Source of the DNA: Leptolyngbya ohadii IS1
Lineage (GTDB): Bacteria; Cyanobacteriota; Cyanobacteriia; Elainellales; Elainellaceae
Reading direction: 5' to 3'
Length of the DNA stretch: 64,000 nt
NCBI RefSeq assembly: GCF_002215035.1
Contig: NZ_NKFP01000006.1
Coordinates: forward strand, 3,439,080-3,503,079
The notes under the pieces are model-generated. The model saw only the letters and a program-made list of their open reading frames with translations. It made no database searches and was not told the DNA's origin. A program made the translations under genes and the position numbers. Shown piece after piece: positions 46,317 through 55,353 of this stretch (its first letter is position 1; the number at the start of each line of letters is the position of its first letter).

Positions 46317-47196
46317 ACCAGTCATTGAGTAGGGGATTAATGATTTCAGGGGCTTCGTCCTGGGGACAGTGACCGATGTCTTCTAAGGGAACAAACTGTT
46401 TGACGGCTGGAAATTCGGCTAGCGCTTTACCCTGCTCAAACGGCTCCCACGGATCGTTTTTGCCCCAGGCGAGCAGGACAGGAACTGAGATTTGCGGCAG
46501 CAGATCCTCTGGCAGCGGTCCTGTTGAATTGGTAATAAACGAGAGAAATACATCGGCTGCACCTTCGTCCTGGGCAGGCTTCAGCAGAATGTCTACCAAC
46601 TCATCGGTGACGGCTTCCTGGCGGCTGTATGCTTTCAACAATGCTTTGCGAATCACCTGCGGCTGAGCCAGCTTCGAGAAAAAGAAATGTCCGATCGGCG
46701 GATAGGTGAGCAGCTTTTGCACATAGGGAAACGTAATGCGTCGAAATCCCTTTAGCTTTCGCTCATGCTGGAGGCGCAGCGCACAGTCCAATAGCGCCAG
46801 GGATTTAACCTGCTCCGGCTGATTCACCGCTGCCTGTAATGCCACCAGACAGCCGATCGAATTCCCCACCAGATGCGCCCCTTCTCCAATTACTTCCCCA
46901 CAGAAATCATTAATTTGCGCTCCCCACGTTTCAAACCGATAATCGATCGCTTCTCCCGGTTTCGGTTTCGCCGATGCCCCAAATCCAATCAGATCGATCG
47001 CATAGACGCGATGCTGTTCCGCCAATATGCCAATATTTTTGCGCCAGTGCAGACAGGATGCCCCCAAGCCATGAATGAGCAAAACGGGTGTGCCGGATGT
47101 GCCTGCGGTTTGATAGGCGATCGAATAGCCGCGCCATTGCCAGAACTGAGTGGAAGGTTGTTGCTCCGTCGAGGAAGATGATTCGTTGATAATCAT
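46306..47196 (-). CDS. Alpha/beta hydrolase
   Basis: The protein has 296 residues. HGLGASCLHW is the oxyanion-hole region, VGNSIGCLVALQ the nucleophile elbow (GNSIG), LAWGKNDPW contains the acid and EDIGHCPQDEAPE the catalytic histidine. AIDLIGFGASAKP is typical of the epoxide-hydrolase/haloperoxidase-like branch that is common in cyanobacteria and plastids. The substrate is unknown. It ends 11 bases inside the convergent HAD gene. Confidence 0.9.
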   Translation of the reverse strand: MIINESSSSTEQQPSTQFWQWRGYSIAYQTAGTSGTPVLLIHGLGASCLHWRKNIGILAEQHRVYAIDLIGFGASAKPKPGEAIDYRFETWGAQINDFCGEVIGEGAHLVGNSIGCLVALQAAVNQPEQVKSLALLDCALRLQHERKLKGFRRITFPYVQKLLTYPPIGHFFFSKLAQPQVIRKALLKAYSRQEAVTDELVDILLKPAQDEGAADVFLSFITNSTGPLPEDLLPQISVPVLLAWGKNDPWEPFEQGKALAEFPAVKQFVPLEDIGHCPQDEAPEIINPLLNDWFTQ

Positions 47197-47254
47197 GGGA
47201 ATGGAAACTGTGTGAGAAAGAAGATGGAAATTGCGATCGCCTCACGGGATGTAA

Positions 47255-47599
47255 TTAACTCAGCGCATCCCAAATATTGCCAGGAACATTCCGCCCTTTC
47301 CGAGACACGAGATTTGGCTGATAGTGGCAGGTTTCCTGCTTTATCTGAATAAATCCCTGTGCGATTAGATCGTTGAGCAGCGTTTCCGCGACAGATTCCG
47401 GTTGTTCAAGGTGGGCAGCAACTTCTGACAGGGTTGCCTGCTGCTGACGCAAAAGCCAGTTCATCAGCGATCGTTCGGTTTCCGGCAGAAACAGCAGATC
47501 TGCCATTGTGCGAGTTTTGGGCGAAGCGGAACTGCGGCGCGATCGTCCTACGGGCTGTCCTTCAGATTGATCTAAGCGCCATTCGTTTTGATCCGACAT
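47255..47599 (-). CDS. Winged-helix protein in the MinD-like operon
   Basis: A 114-residue protein. Residues about 33-90 look like a MarR/ArsR-type winged helix (ERSLMNWLLRQQQATLSEVA, LLNDLIAQGFIQIKQE). The N-terminus is polar. It lies 30 bases downstream of the MinD/ParA-like ATPase on the same strand and is probably co-transcribed, so it may regulate the unit or act as a partner. The C-terminal GRNVPGNIWDAL looks conserved. Confidence 0.75.
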   Translation of the reverse strand: MSDQNEWRLDQSEGQPVGRSRRSSASPKTRTMADLLFLPETERSLMNWLLRQQQATLSEVAAHLEQPESVAETLLNDLIAQGFIQIKQETCHYQPNLVSRKGRNVPGNIWDALS

Positions 47600-47629
47600 A
47601 TTAATGATCCGATTAGTACACGGACAGGC

Positions 47630-48403
47630 TTAGAGCATCAGCAGCTTTTGCGCCACGCGATGCACTTCTTCGCTAAACGGATGATCGGGATGGTGCAGCC
47701 AGAATACGCCGCTGCTGGCAAGCTGGAGCATTTCATCGTTCTCGTAGAACAAGCCTCCGACCGGAACACCATAGCGAGCCTGCGCTTGCCCAATCACGGA
47801 TTCCCGCGTAAATGCCTGGGGCGTTTTGTTGACCAGCAGCATAATGTTTGGCACGTCGAGCCGTTGCGCCACTTCTAACGTGACTGCGGTTCCTAAAAAG
47901 TCCTGGCGATCGGGACGGAGGATAATTACCATCGCGTCGGAAATGGCGATTGACAGCAGGGTTTCTTCGTTTAAGCCTGGATGGGTGTCAATAAAGAGAT
48001 AGTCCAGTTCAAGCTGGTCGATGAGTTCCTGAAAACCGTCATTCAGCAGCCCGACATCAAAACCTTCCCGCAGCACTTTCGCAATTTCCCCCGCTTTGAG
48101 GCTGGAGGGAACGAGGTAAACCTTTCCTGCCAGATTTGCCATGCCGTTTGCGGTTTTAAGCTGATCGCTGACATCATAGGCAGTCTTCTCGATCGGGCAA
48201 TTTCCCCACAGGTAATCGTTTAGCGAGTATTCAAACGACTCTTCATCCAGCCCGAAAATTACGTGAATTCCTGGCGACTGAATATCCGTATCCACGATGC
48301 CAACTCGCTTGCCCTGACTGGCAACAGCAACCGCCAGGTTAGACGTGAGGTTTGATTTGCCCGTGCCGCCGCGAAACGAATGAATGGAAATAATTTGAGA
48401 CAT
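47630..48403 (-). CDS. MinD/ParA-like ATPase
   Basis: About 257 residues from the ATG at 48403 (MSQIISIHSFRGGTGKSN), preceded by GGAGG eight bases upstream; the frame is open to 48487. The deviant Walker A is RGGTGKS, with Arg where ParA and MinD usually have the signature Lys. Switch I is VDTDIQSPG and switch II is FIDTHPGLNEET. Such ATPases position proteins or regulate by dimerisation. No obvious C-terminal amphipathic membrane anchor is seen. It is divergent from a membrane-anchored cNMP-binding protein, suggesting a shared function. Confidence 0.88.
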   Translation of the reverse strand: MSQIISIHSFRGGTGKSNLTSNLAVAVASQGKRVGIVDTDIQSPGIHVIFGLDEESFEYSLNDYLWGNCPIEKTAYDVSDQLKTANGMANLAGKVYLVPSSLKAGEIAKVLREGFDVGLLNDGFQELIDQLELDYLFIDTHPGLNEETLLSIAISDAMVIILRPDRQDFLGTAVTLEVAQRLDVPNIMLLVNKTPQAFTRESVIGQAQARYGVPVGGLFYENDEMLQLASSGVFWLHHPDHPFSEEVHRVAQKLLML

Positions 48404-48506
48404 AAAACGCCCCTCCAGGAAACCCTTATTTATCGGTAGGCGATAAACCTGAATACAGTATGGGAATAATGGGCAGGAAACTATCACAATACGGAAAATT
48501 CCTGCT

Positions 48507-49019
48507 ATGGAAAAGCGAACCTATGCGCCCGGAGACGTGGTGTATCAGGAAGGAGATACGAGCGAAAGCGTTTATTTGATTAAAAGTGGACGGATCGAAC
48601 TGGTCGATCACTATCCGGAAACCGGGGATGTGGTATCGAAAACGCTGGGGGCAGGACGGGTATTTGGTGAAATTGAACTGATCGATCGCAAAGCTCGTTC
48701 CTCGACTGCTAAAGTCACGGAATCCTCGAAGCTGCTGGTCTTCAGCCATGAGGAAATTCTGGATATTCTGTTCAAACATCCGGAGCAAAGCCTCGTTTTG
48801 GCGCGGGATGTGTTCGATCGCCTCCGCCAGCTCTACAGTACGGATAGCCTGGATGCAGAAATGACCAAACTGCGGGAGGAAATGCACGAAACGATTAAAA
48901 AGGCAGTTGTCAGCCATGAATCCCGCGTGGTGAAAAGCCATAACGGCATGGCAGCGATCGCAATTCCAATCGTGTTACTGGTGGCGATCGTGGTTGGAAT
49001 TCGCCTGTATTTGCATTAA
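48507..49019 (+). CDS. Cyclic nucleotide-binding domain protein with C-terminal membrane anchor
   Basis: A 170-residue protein. Residues about 5-110 are a Crp/Fnr-type cNMP-binding domain (YAPGDVVYQEGDTSESVYLI, GAGRVFGEIELIDRKARSST). The phosphate-binding cassette is GEIELIDRKARSSTA, where the FGExALL/R pattern is recognisable and the Arg is present. A short helix (about 118-140) and a single C-terminal membrane helix (AIAIPIVLLVAIVVGIRLYL) follow. There is no DNA-binding domain, so it is a tail-anchored sensor rather than a transcription factor. It is divergent from the MinD-like gene, 103 bases away. Confidence 0.85.
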   Translation: MEKRTYAPGDVVYQEGDTSESVYLIKSGRIELVDHYPETGDVVSKTLGAGRVFGEIELIDRKARSSTAKVTESSKLLVFSHEEILDILFKHPEQSLVLARDVFDRLRQLYSTDSLDAEMTKLREEMHETIKKAVVSHESRVVKSHNGMAAIAIPIVLLVAIVVGIRLYLH

Positions 49020-49052
49020 TTTGTTTGCATTAGTTTGTTTGCATTAGTTTAT
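49011..49052. repeat. Three 14-bp tandem repeats starting in the stop codon region
   Basis: TTGCATTAATTTGT (49011-49024), TTGCATTAGTTTGT (49025-49038) and TTGCATTAGTTTAT (49039-49052). The first unit encodes the terminal Leu-His-stop of the cNMP-binding protein. Confidence 0.92.
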
Positions 49053-49080
49053 TCCGTTAGCTTTTCATGCGATTAATGCC

Positions 49081-49866
49081 GTGCGTCAACTCCAGCTTAG
49101 TTCGCAGCAAATAGCAGTTCCGGGTATTTTGGGCGGCATGGGTCCGCTGGCGCATATTGAATTTGAGCAACAGCTGATTCAGAAAAATTTGGAGCGGGGC
49201 AGCAGCACGGATCAGGCTCATCCAGTCTGGATTCTGGTCAACGCCTCGAATATTCCCGATCGCACAAAAAGTTTGACGGGGGACTGTTCCGACTGTGTGC
49301 CCTGGCTGTTGCACTATGGACGTCTTCTGGAGCGCTGTGGCGTTGATTTCATGATTGTCACCTGTAATACCTCCCATGCTTTCTACGATCGTGTTCAGCC
49401 CAGCCTCAACGTCCCGTGGATTCATTTAATGGCGCAAACGGTTGACTTTATTCGCGTAACCTATCCTCAAGTGCGGCGTGTGGGAGTGCTGGCAACGGAT
49501 GGAACCTTAAGAGCAGAGCTGTATAACCGCAGTCTGATTCAGGCAGGACTGATGCCGATCGTTCCTATGCTTGGCTCGGAGGTACAGCAGCAGATTATGC
49601 AGTCTATTTACCATCCCGATTGGGGCATCAAACATACGGGCATTTTGATTTCAGAGCAGGCAATTCGATCGCTGCAAATCTCGATCGGATGGCTTCAACA
49701 ACAGGGTGCAGAGTTAATTATCGCAGGCTGTACAGAACTCTCCGTTGCACTGGCACGAATGCAAGCGATTTCCTTGCCGTGGGTTGATCCGCTGGAAGTG
49801 GCGGCATCGCTAACAATGGATCTGGCATTTGGCAGGCGATCGTTGCAGTCCATTTGGGCAGCCTGA
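49081..49866 (+). CDS. Aspartate/glutamate racemase family protein
   Basis: The protein has 261 residues from a GTG start. It shows GILGGMGPLAHIEFEQQL at the N-terminus and the two catalytic cysteines in IVTCNTSHAF and IAGCTELSVAL, both needed for PLP-independent racemisation. It probably interconverts L- and D-aspartate or glutamate. It lies upstream of a solute-binding protein, an acidic amino acid/dicarboxylate-type symporter and a Cache sensor on the same strand, which agrees with an acidic amino acid theme. ATGs at 49067 and 49076 are out of frame. Confidence 0.87.
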   Translation: MRQLQLSSQQIAVPGILGGMGPLAHIEFEQQLIQKNLERGSSTDQAHPVWILVNASNIPDRTKSLTGDCSDCVPWLLHYGRLLERCGVDFMIVTCNTSHAFYDRVQPSLNVPWIHLMAQTVDFIRVTYPQVRRVGVLATDGTLRAELYNRSLIQAGLMPIVPMLGSEVQQQIMQSIYHPDWGIKHTGILISEQAIRSLQISIGWLQQQGAELIIAGCTELSVALARMQAISLPWVDPLEVAASLTMDLAFGRRSLQSIWAA

Positions 49867-49892
49867 ATACAGTGAAATGATTTCTCCCTTTC

Positions 49893-50056
49893 CTCGTTCC
49901 AATGCTCTGCGTTGGGATGTTAATAGGAGATTCTGCCTTTTCCCTCGCTCCAATGCTCTGCGTTGGAATGCTAATAGGAGGCTCTGCCTCCAGATCTCAA
50001 TTAATTAGCGGCAGAGCCGTATCTGAACCGCATCCAGGCTGAGCCTGGACACCAGA
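49893..50056. repeat. Dispersed palindromic repeat
   Basis: It contains TTCCAATGCTCTGCGTTGG-type palindromes twice, the palindrome GGAGGCTCTGCCTCC, GCGGCAGAGCC complementary to it, and AGGCTGAGCCTGGACACCAG. The same modules recur at 58138-58355, so this is a multi-copy intergenic element. It may form long hairpins in RNA. Confidence 0.85.
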
Positions 50057-50117
50057 TTTACCAGATTTACCGGAGTGACACCAGAGTTAATCCTGTAGCC
50101 CCTATTTCAACCATCCA

Positions 50118-51116
50118 ATGCAGAAATCCCTGATCAAGTTAATACTCAACCTGACTCGATCGATCATTCTAGCTTTGATGCTGTGGTTGATAGTGCCGAT
50201 CGGTATTCCTGAAGCTGCGGCGAATCCGATCGAAGATTCTGCATTGATCGCTCGTGGAATAGATCGTGAAGGGGATCGTGAAGTAGATCGTCAAACAGCC
50301 CGTGAAACTTCCAGGGAAATAGATCAATCTGAGGCGGAGCTTGATCGGTCGCCTATACCGCCAGATGTTGAGCGAATTCTGAAGCGGGGCAAGCTGATTG
50401 TGGCAATGCTGAACCAGGACAATCCGCCTTTTTTTATGATGCGGCAGGGGCAACTAGAAGGCTCAGATGTAGAAGTCGCCCGCTCGATCGCCGAACAGCT
50501 TGGAGTTTCAGTGGAGTTTAATCGATCGGCAAGAACGTTTGACCAAGTGGTGCAGACGGTCTATCAGCGGGATGCGGATCTGGCGGTATCGAAGCTGAGC
50601 CGAACTCTCAAACGGGCGCGATCGGTGCGCTTCAGTCAGCCCTACGTCACAATGCGGCAGGGTTTGCTGGTCAATCGGCTTCAGTTAGTACAGCAGGCAA
50701 ATGGGCGAAGCGTCACAGAGGTGATCCGCAATCTGGAGGGGAAGGTGGGTGTAATTCAGGGATCATCCTATGTTGGCTTTACCCAGAAGCGATTTCCTAG
50801 AGTGCAGGTCGTCGAGTTTCCCTCCTGGTCGGCGGCGATCGATGCGGTAATGCGGGGTGAAGTGTTGGCAACCTATCGGGATGAACTGGAGGTCAAAAAA
50901 GTCGTATTTAGCAAGCCCGACGCTGCCCTTCAGCTTCAGACAATCGCCCTGACGGATACAGAGGATTCGATCGCCATTGCCCTGCCGTGGGACAGCCAAC
51001 ATTTGCTGGCGTTTGTGAATCAGGTACTCGATCAGATGGAGATCGGCGATACAGCAGATAGCTTGCTTCAGGAATACTCCGACAGGCTTCAGGGCAATTC
51101 GCAGGGGAAGCAGTAG
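50118..51116 (+). CDS. Periplasmic solute-binding protein (SBP_bac_3 type)
   Basis: A 332-residue protein. An N-terminal signal or membrane segment (about 10-35, ending PEAAANPIEDSA) is followed by a highly charged, repetitive linker (about 42-80, REGDREVDRQTARETS). The binding domain begins at about 87 (LKRGKLIVAMLNQDNPPFF) and contains LEGSDVEVARSIAEQLGV and DLAVSKLSRTLKRARSVRFS. The family binds amino acids. Here the gene is followed after ten bases by a DAACS symporter and not an ABC permease, which is unusual; it may act as a binding or sensing partner of that transporter. Confidence 0.85.
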   Translation: MQKSLIKLILNLTRSIILALMLWLIVPIGIPEAAANPIEDSALIARGIDREGDREVDRQTARETSREIDQSEAELDRSPIPPDVERILKRGKLIVAMLNQDNPPFFMMRQGQLEGSDVEVARSIAEQLGVSVEFNRSARTFDQVVQTVYQRDADLAVSKLSRTLKRARSVRFSQPYVTMRQGLLVNRLQLVQQANGRSVTEVIRNLEGKVGVIQGSSYVGFTQKRFPRVQVVEFPSWSAAIDAVMRGEVLATYRDELEVKKVVFSKPDAALQLQTIALTDTEDSIAIALPWDSQHLLAFVNQVLDQMEIGDTADSLLQEYSDRLQGNSQGKQ

Positions 51117-51126
51117 GAGCAAAGAT

Positions 51127-52521
51127 ATGGCAAAGAATTTACCAGGAAAGTCATCGAACGTTCTCTCAAAATCTTTCTTGAATTCTTGCTCAACCTCATT
51201 CACATCCTTTTTAATTCGATTCCTGATCTCCTGTCTCAGAAGTCCCTGGACGATCGGCTTCAGCGCGGCGATCGGCGTTTATCTGGGCACGGCTCAGCCC
51301 CAGGTTGCGGCATGGATTGCTCCGATCGGAAAGGTCTATCTGGGCTTACTCAAAATGTGTGTGCTGCCAATTCTGCTTTCGGCGATTACGGTCAGCGTTG
51401 GGCGACTGATGACGGCTCCCAATGCCAGACAATCGATCCGGCGAATTGTGGTTGTCTTTCCGCTCGGACTCTTGCTGGTGAGCAGTCTCTCAGTCACGAT
51501 CGCGGCGATCGCTCAGCCTGGAAAAAATCTATCGGCTGCGGCTCTGGAAAAACTGGGCGTGCTGGTGAACCAGTCGGGGATTGATCTGGAAGTTTCGTTA
51601 AGCGGTACAGAAACGGAAACGCCCGCTTTCCCGCTGGATCAGTTTATTGGCAGTCTGGTTCCCGACAATATTTTTAGTGCCCTGAGCGAGGGACAAACCC
51701 TGCGCGTCCTTGTATTCGCCATCATCTTCGGGATTGCTCTGGGACTGGTGCGCGATCCGGTGACGCGATCGCTGTTTGAATCTCTAGAAAGTATTTATCG
51801 TGCCTGCAATCGGCTCATTCAGGGATTAACGCTGCTATTGCCGATCGGATTGTGCAGCTTACTTGCCGCCCAGCTTTCCCAATTAGGGCTAGACATTCTG
51901 GCTCCCATGATGCGATTTGTTCTGGTGACTATTCTCACCTTCGTCATTATTTACGTTCTCAGCACCATTCTGATCTGGAAACAAACAAAGCAATCGCCCC
52001 TCACCGTTCTCGCTCAGTTAAAAGAACCCACTTTTTTAGCCCTTGCTACCTCTAGCAGCCTCGCCTGCATTCCCTCTGCCATCTCTACGCTGAGTGACAA
52101 TTTAGGATTCGATCGCCAGACAACCCAGCTTGTTACGCCTCTTTCGATTACCCTCTGCCGCTTTGGTTCCGTAATTTACTTCGCGTCCGCAGCCCTATTT
52201 GTTGCCCAGCTTTATAACAAGGATTTAGGCGGCGAACAGTTGGCGATCGTTGCCTTACTGGCAATTCTGGCAGGCATGGCGACCTCTGGCGCAACGGGCG
52301 TTGTAACCCTCACGATGCTGGACATCGTGCTAAATCCGCTGAGACTTCCCCTAGAAGCGGTGCTGGTGCTGTTCATTGCGATCGATCCGATTCTCGATCC
52401 GTTCCGAACCCTGGGAATTGTTCATACGGGAATGGCGGCGACGGCACTAATCGCCCAACCTGAACCGCAAAATTTTTCTGTCCCAGAGGCAGAGTCTGCT
52501 GTTACTGATTCTTCTTTGTAA
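51127..52521 (+). CDS. Dicarboxylate/amino acid:cation symporter (DAACS)
   Basis: The protein has 464 residues with eight membrane helices and two re-entrant loops. It shows KVYLGLLKMCVLPILLSAI, the serine-rich hairpin ATSSSLACIPSAI, the TM7-like region LCRFGSVIYFASAALF, the second hairpin SGATGVVTLTML and the cation/substrate-binding IDPILDPFRTLGIVHTG. The family imports glutamate, aspartate or C4-dicarboxylates with Na+ or H+. The N-terminal about 40 residues are polar and atypical, so the start may be further downstream. It sits between the binding protein and the Cache sensor in one operon. Confidence 0.9.
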   Translation: MAKNLPGKSSNVLSKSFLNSCSTSFTSFLIRFLISCLRSPWTIGFSAAIGVYLGTAQPQVAAWIAPIGKVYLGLLKMCVLPILLSAITVSVGRLMTAPNARQSIRRIVVVFPLGLLLVSSLSVTIAAIAQPGKNLSAAALEKLGVLVNQSGIDLEVSLSGTETETPAFPLDQFIGSLVPDNIFSALSEGQTLRVLVFAIIFGIALGLVRDPVTRSLFESLESIYRACNRLIQGLTLLLPIGLCSLLAAQLSQLGLDILAPMMRFVLVTILTFVIIYVLSTILIWKQTKQSPLTVLAQLKEPTFLALATSSSLACIPSAISTLSDNLGFDRQTTQLVTPLSITLCRFGSVIYFASAALFVAQLYNKDLGGEQLAIVALLAILAGMATSGATGVVTLTMLDIVLNPLRLPLEAVLVLFIAIDPILDPFRTLGIVHTGMAATALIAQPEPQNFSVPEAESAVTDSSL

Positions 52522-52547
52522 TCTGAATTGCGCTAGGAAAATAAACC

Positions 52548-54035
52548 ATGATTCGATCGCTTAAAAACCACCTCAAACATGCCAAATTTCCAAAGCCGGG
52601 TACATCCAGCCTGAAAGTGAGTTTAGTCGGCGCAATGCTGGCAACCGTGGGCGCAACGGCGGCGATCGTATATCTGCCTTGGGCAGTTGCCTCTCGGCGT
52701 AATGTGGATGCCATGATGACGCAGGTAAACCAGGAAGTGGCTAATTCCACTCGCCAGGAAGTGAAGCGTCTGTTTCTCAGTGCCCAATCCGCACAGCAGT
52801 TAGTTGACAGCAGCTTTACGCAAAAGTTTGTGGCGCTCAGTAATCTAGAGGAGCAGGAAGCCTTTTTTCTGAGTACGCTGGCGGCAAATCCAGATTTTAC
52901 CTGGATTCAGTTGGGCTATGCCAACGGTGATTTCGTGGGAGTACAGCGCACAACGACTAATTTACTCAAGTTTCATCTGCGCGACTGGAATCCAACAACG
53001 CGCACAACTCAAAGTACCGTTCGCACCTATCAGGTGAAGAATCAGGATTTTCAGCAGGTCGAGCAGCAGTCCATGCAAATGAACCCTGCCTTCTACGCAC
53101 CCGATCGCCCCTGGTATCAGAACGCCATTCAAACCGCTGGAAAATCCGCCTGGACAGTGTATGTTTATCGATCGACGAATACGCCAGGAATGGATGCGAC
53201 GATTCGGTTGCAGAATGGGCAGAAGACGATCGGGGTGATTGGGGTAGGAATTGAACTGACCCAGCTTTCTCGCTATCTGGAACGCATGAAAGAGAATGCT
53301 GCTGGAGATGGCACGCAGCGAGTGGGAGAAGCCTTTATTCTGAACTCGAAAGCAGAACTCATTGCGTCTACGGACTCCCAGGAAGTAATGCCCCAACCTG
53401 CTGCACCCGGTCAGCTTCAGCTTCGGCAATTTAACCAGACGCGCAACCTGATGCTGCAATTTGCCAGCAAAACGATCGCAAACCAGAATATTGATCTGAG
53501 CCGCATTGAAGCCCAGCAAGAATACGTCTACACTGACCCGCAAACCGGAGAGAACTATCGGATTTCCCTTGCGCCCGTGGGCTACCTGGGTTGGGTTGTG
53601 GGTTCAGTTATTCCGGAGGCGAATTACCTGACGGAAATCAATCGCAACAAGCAAATTCTGCTGGTCGTTATTACCCTATTTGTGGTCACTGCTGCGGGAG
53701 TGGCGATCGTTGCAGTCGATCGAATGGTGGCGCGTCCGATCGTTCGCATTGCCCAAACGGCTGCCGATATTGAAGCCGAGAAATTTGAACTCGATTCCCT
53801 CGCGTCCGTTGCCTGCCGAGCTGACGAACTGGGACAATTGGCGCGAATGTTTCAAAAGATGGCACAGCAGGTCTATCTGCGCGAACAGCGGCTCAAACAG
53901 CAGGTACAGGAATTAAAAATCGAAATTGATGAGGCGAAGCGGCAAAAGCAGGTACAGGAAATTGTCGAAACGGATTTCTTTCAGGATTTAGTAGGCAAGG
54001 CACAGACTTTGCGACAGCGGAAGCAGTCTCGCTGA
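52548..54035 (+). CDS. Cache-HAMP membrane sensor without output domain
   Basis: The protein has 495 residues. A first membrane helix (about 25-48) is followed by a long extracytoplasmic Cache-type domain (about 50-360). It contains FTWIQLGYANGDFVGVQRT, FYAPDRPWYQNAIQTAGKSA, GVIGVGIELTQLSRYLE and the repeat-like second half. A second helix (about 368-390) leads into a HAMP domain (about 390-445) and a short coiled coil, and then the protein ends. No kinase, cyclase or methyl-accepting domain is present. It is the last gene of the racemase-transporter cluster and may report an amino acid or dicarboxylate ligand. Confidence 0.88.
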   Translation: MIRSLKNHLKHAKFPKPGTSSLKVSLVGAMLATVGATAAIVYLPWAVASRRNVDAMMTQVNQEVANSTRQEVKRLFLSAQSAQQLVDSSFTQKFVALSNLEEQEAFFLSTLAANPDFTWIQLGYANGDFVGVQRTTTNLLKFHLRDWNPTTRTTQSTVRTYQVKNQDFQQVEQQSMQMNPAFYAPDRPWYQNAIQTAGKSAWTVYVYRSTNTPGMDATIRLQNGQKTIGVIGVGIELTQLSRYLERMKENAAGDGTQRVGEAFILNSKAELIASTDSQEVMPQPAAPGQLQLRQFNQTRNLMLQFASKTIANQNIDLSRIEAQQEYVYTDPQTGENYRISLAPVGYLGWVVGSVIPEANYLTEINRNKQILLVVITLFVVTAAGVAIVAVDRMVARPIVRIAQTAADIEAEKFELDSLASVACRADELGQLARMFQKMAQQVYLREQRLKQQVQELKIEIDEAKRQKQVQEIVETDFFQDLVGKAQTLRQRKQSR

Positions 54036-54069
54036 TTTAATATTCTGGGTGCGCGGAAGAAGTACTGAA

Positions 54070-54096
54070 GGGCAGGCAAGATGCCCACCCCACAAG
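54070..54096. repeat. Member of the GGCAAGATGCCCACCCCAC dispersed repeat
   Basis: GGGCAGGCAAGATGCCCACC and the bases to 54096 match the element at 31945-31971 and, inverted, 59221-59243. Confidence 0.75.
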
Positions 54097-54132
54097 AATA
54101 TTTGGGGATATTTGAGGTAGAAGTGTTTTGGC

Positions 54133-55353
54133 TTATTGCGGAGACAGACGACGTGGCAGATTCATTAACGTGAAGCCGATCGCCATTGCCATAAAGAATG
54201 CCCCTGTCCAGAAGGGAGCCAGCGCACCGGAATGATCAAACATCCAGCCTGCCCACAGCGGACCCAAAATGGTTGCCACGCTCTGGAGTGCCTGATTGCC
54301 GCCCAGGGTTTTGCCCTGCTCCTGGTCTGAAACCCGGTTGGAGATCAGTCCGCGCAAGCAGGGAATAATCAGTCCTACTCCTAACGCCAGCATCGCCTGA
54401 GTCGTGTACAGGGCAGGCACCAGCATCGCACCGCTCGGCGGAATTAAAGCAATCCCAGCAAAGGCGATCGCCACCAGCAGGAGTCCCATTACAGAGAGTT
54501 TGGCTTCCCCAAAGCGCGGCAAAAGCTGTCGAATTAATCCGCCCTGCACGATCGTTGAAACAATACCAATGAAAAAGAAGACGATTGCTGCTTGAGTCGG
54601 TCCCCAGCCATAGCGATCGTTTAGAAATAGCACAAAGATACTGCTAAACCCGGCAAAGGCAAAGTTGAAGATAAAGAAGGAAATCAGAAGTCCCTGAATT
54701 TTGGGATTTTTGAGCAAATCGGCAAGCTGACCGATCGGATTGAGATCCTTGAGTGTCAGCGGACGGCGCTGATCCTTCTCCAGGGATTCTGGCAGCACAA
54801 ACCACCCCAGGAAGAAATTCAGCAGAGCGATCGTTCCCGCTACAAACACAGGCAGATTCAGATTAATATTTGCCAGCACGCCGCCCAGCGCAGGACCCAG
54901 GGTAAAGCCCAATCCGAATGCGGCTCCCGTTAAGCCAAAATTCTTTGCCCGATTTTCTGGTGAAGAGATATCCGCAATGTACGCTTGAGCCGTCGCCGCC
55001 ACACCGCCCGTAATGCCATCCACAACACGGGAGAAAAACAGCATCCACAAACTTGCCGCTAGCCCAAATAGATAATAGGAAACCGCAGTTCCGAGAATAC
55101 ACACCAGCAAAATGGGACGACGACCATAGCGATCGGAGAGTGCGCCAATAATCGGACTGGCAATGAATTGGGCGATTGCAAACGAGGAAGCAAGCAGACC
55201 TAGCGTAAAAGCATCGGAGCGAAACCGCTCAACTAGAAAGGGCAGAATCGGGAAAATCAGGCTTTCCCCCAGCTTGTCGATCAGAATGGTGATGAAGATG
55301 AACAGCAGCCGGGGCATGGTGAGTGCCTTAGCCGGGATGGGACTTGATGACAT
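54133..55353 (-). CDS. MFS drug/metabolite exporter (TetA-like)
   Basis: A 406-residue protein with twelve membrane segments. Motif A is GALSDRYGRRPILL after TM2, and TM4/5 have SRVVDGITGGVAATAQAY and GAAFGLGFTLGPALGG. These are hallmarks of the TetA/DHA1 group of proton-coupled exporters. The substrate is not known. It is transcribed alone; a 255-base spacer with dispersed repeat pieces follows its start. Confidence 0.9.
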   Translation of the reverse strand: MSSSPIPAKALTMPRLLFIFITILIDKLGESLIFPILPFLVERFRSDAFTLGLLASSFAIAQFIASPIIGALSDRYGRRPILLVCILGTAVSYYLFGLAASLWMLFFSRVVDGITGGVAATAQAYIADISSPENRAKNFGLTGAAFGLGFTLGPALGGVLANINLNLPVFVAGTIALLNFFLGWFVLPESLEKDQRRPLTLKDLNPIGQLADLLKNPKIQGLLISFFIFNFAFAGFSSIFVLFLNDRYGWGPTQAAIVFFFIGIVSTIVQGGLIRQLLPRFGEAKLSVMGLLLVAIAFAGIALIPPSGAMLVPALYTTQAMLALGVGLIIPCLRGLISNRVSDQEQGKTLGGNQALQSVATILGPLWAGWMFDHSGALAPFWTGAFFMAMAIGFTLMNLPRRLSPQ

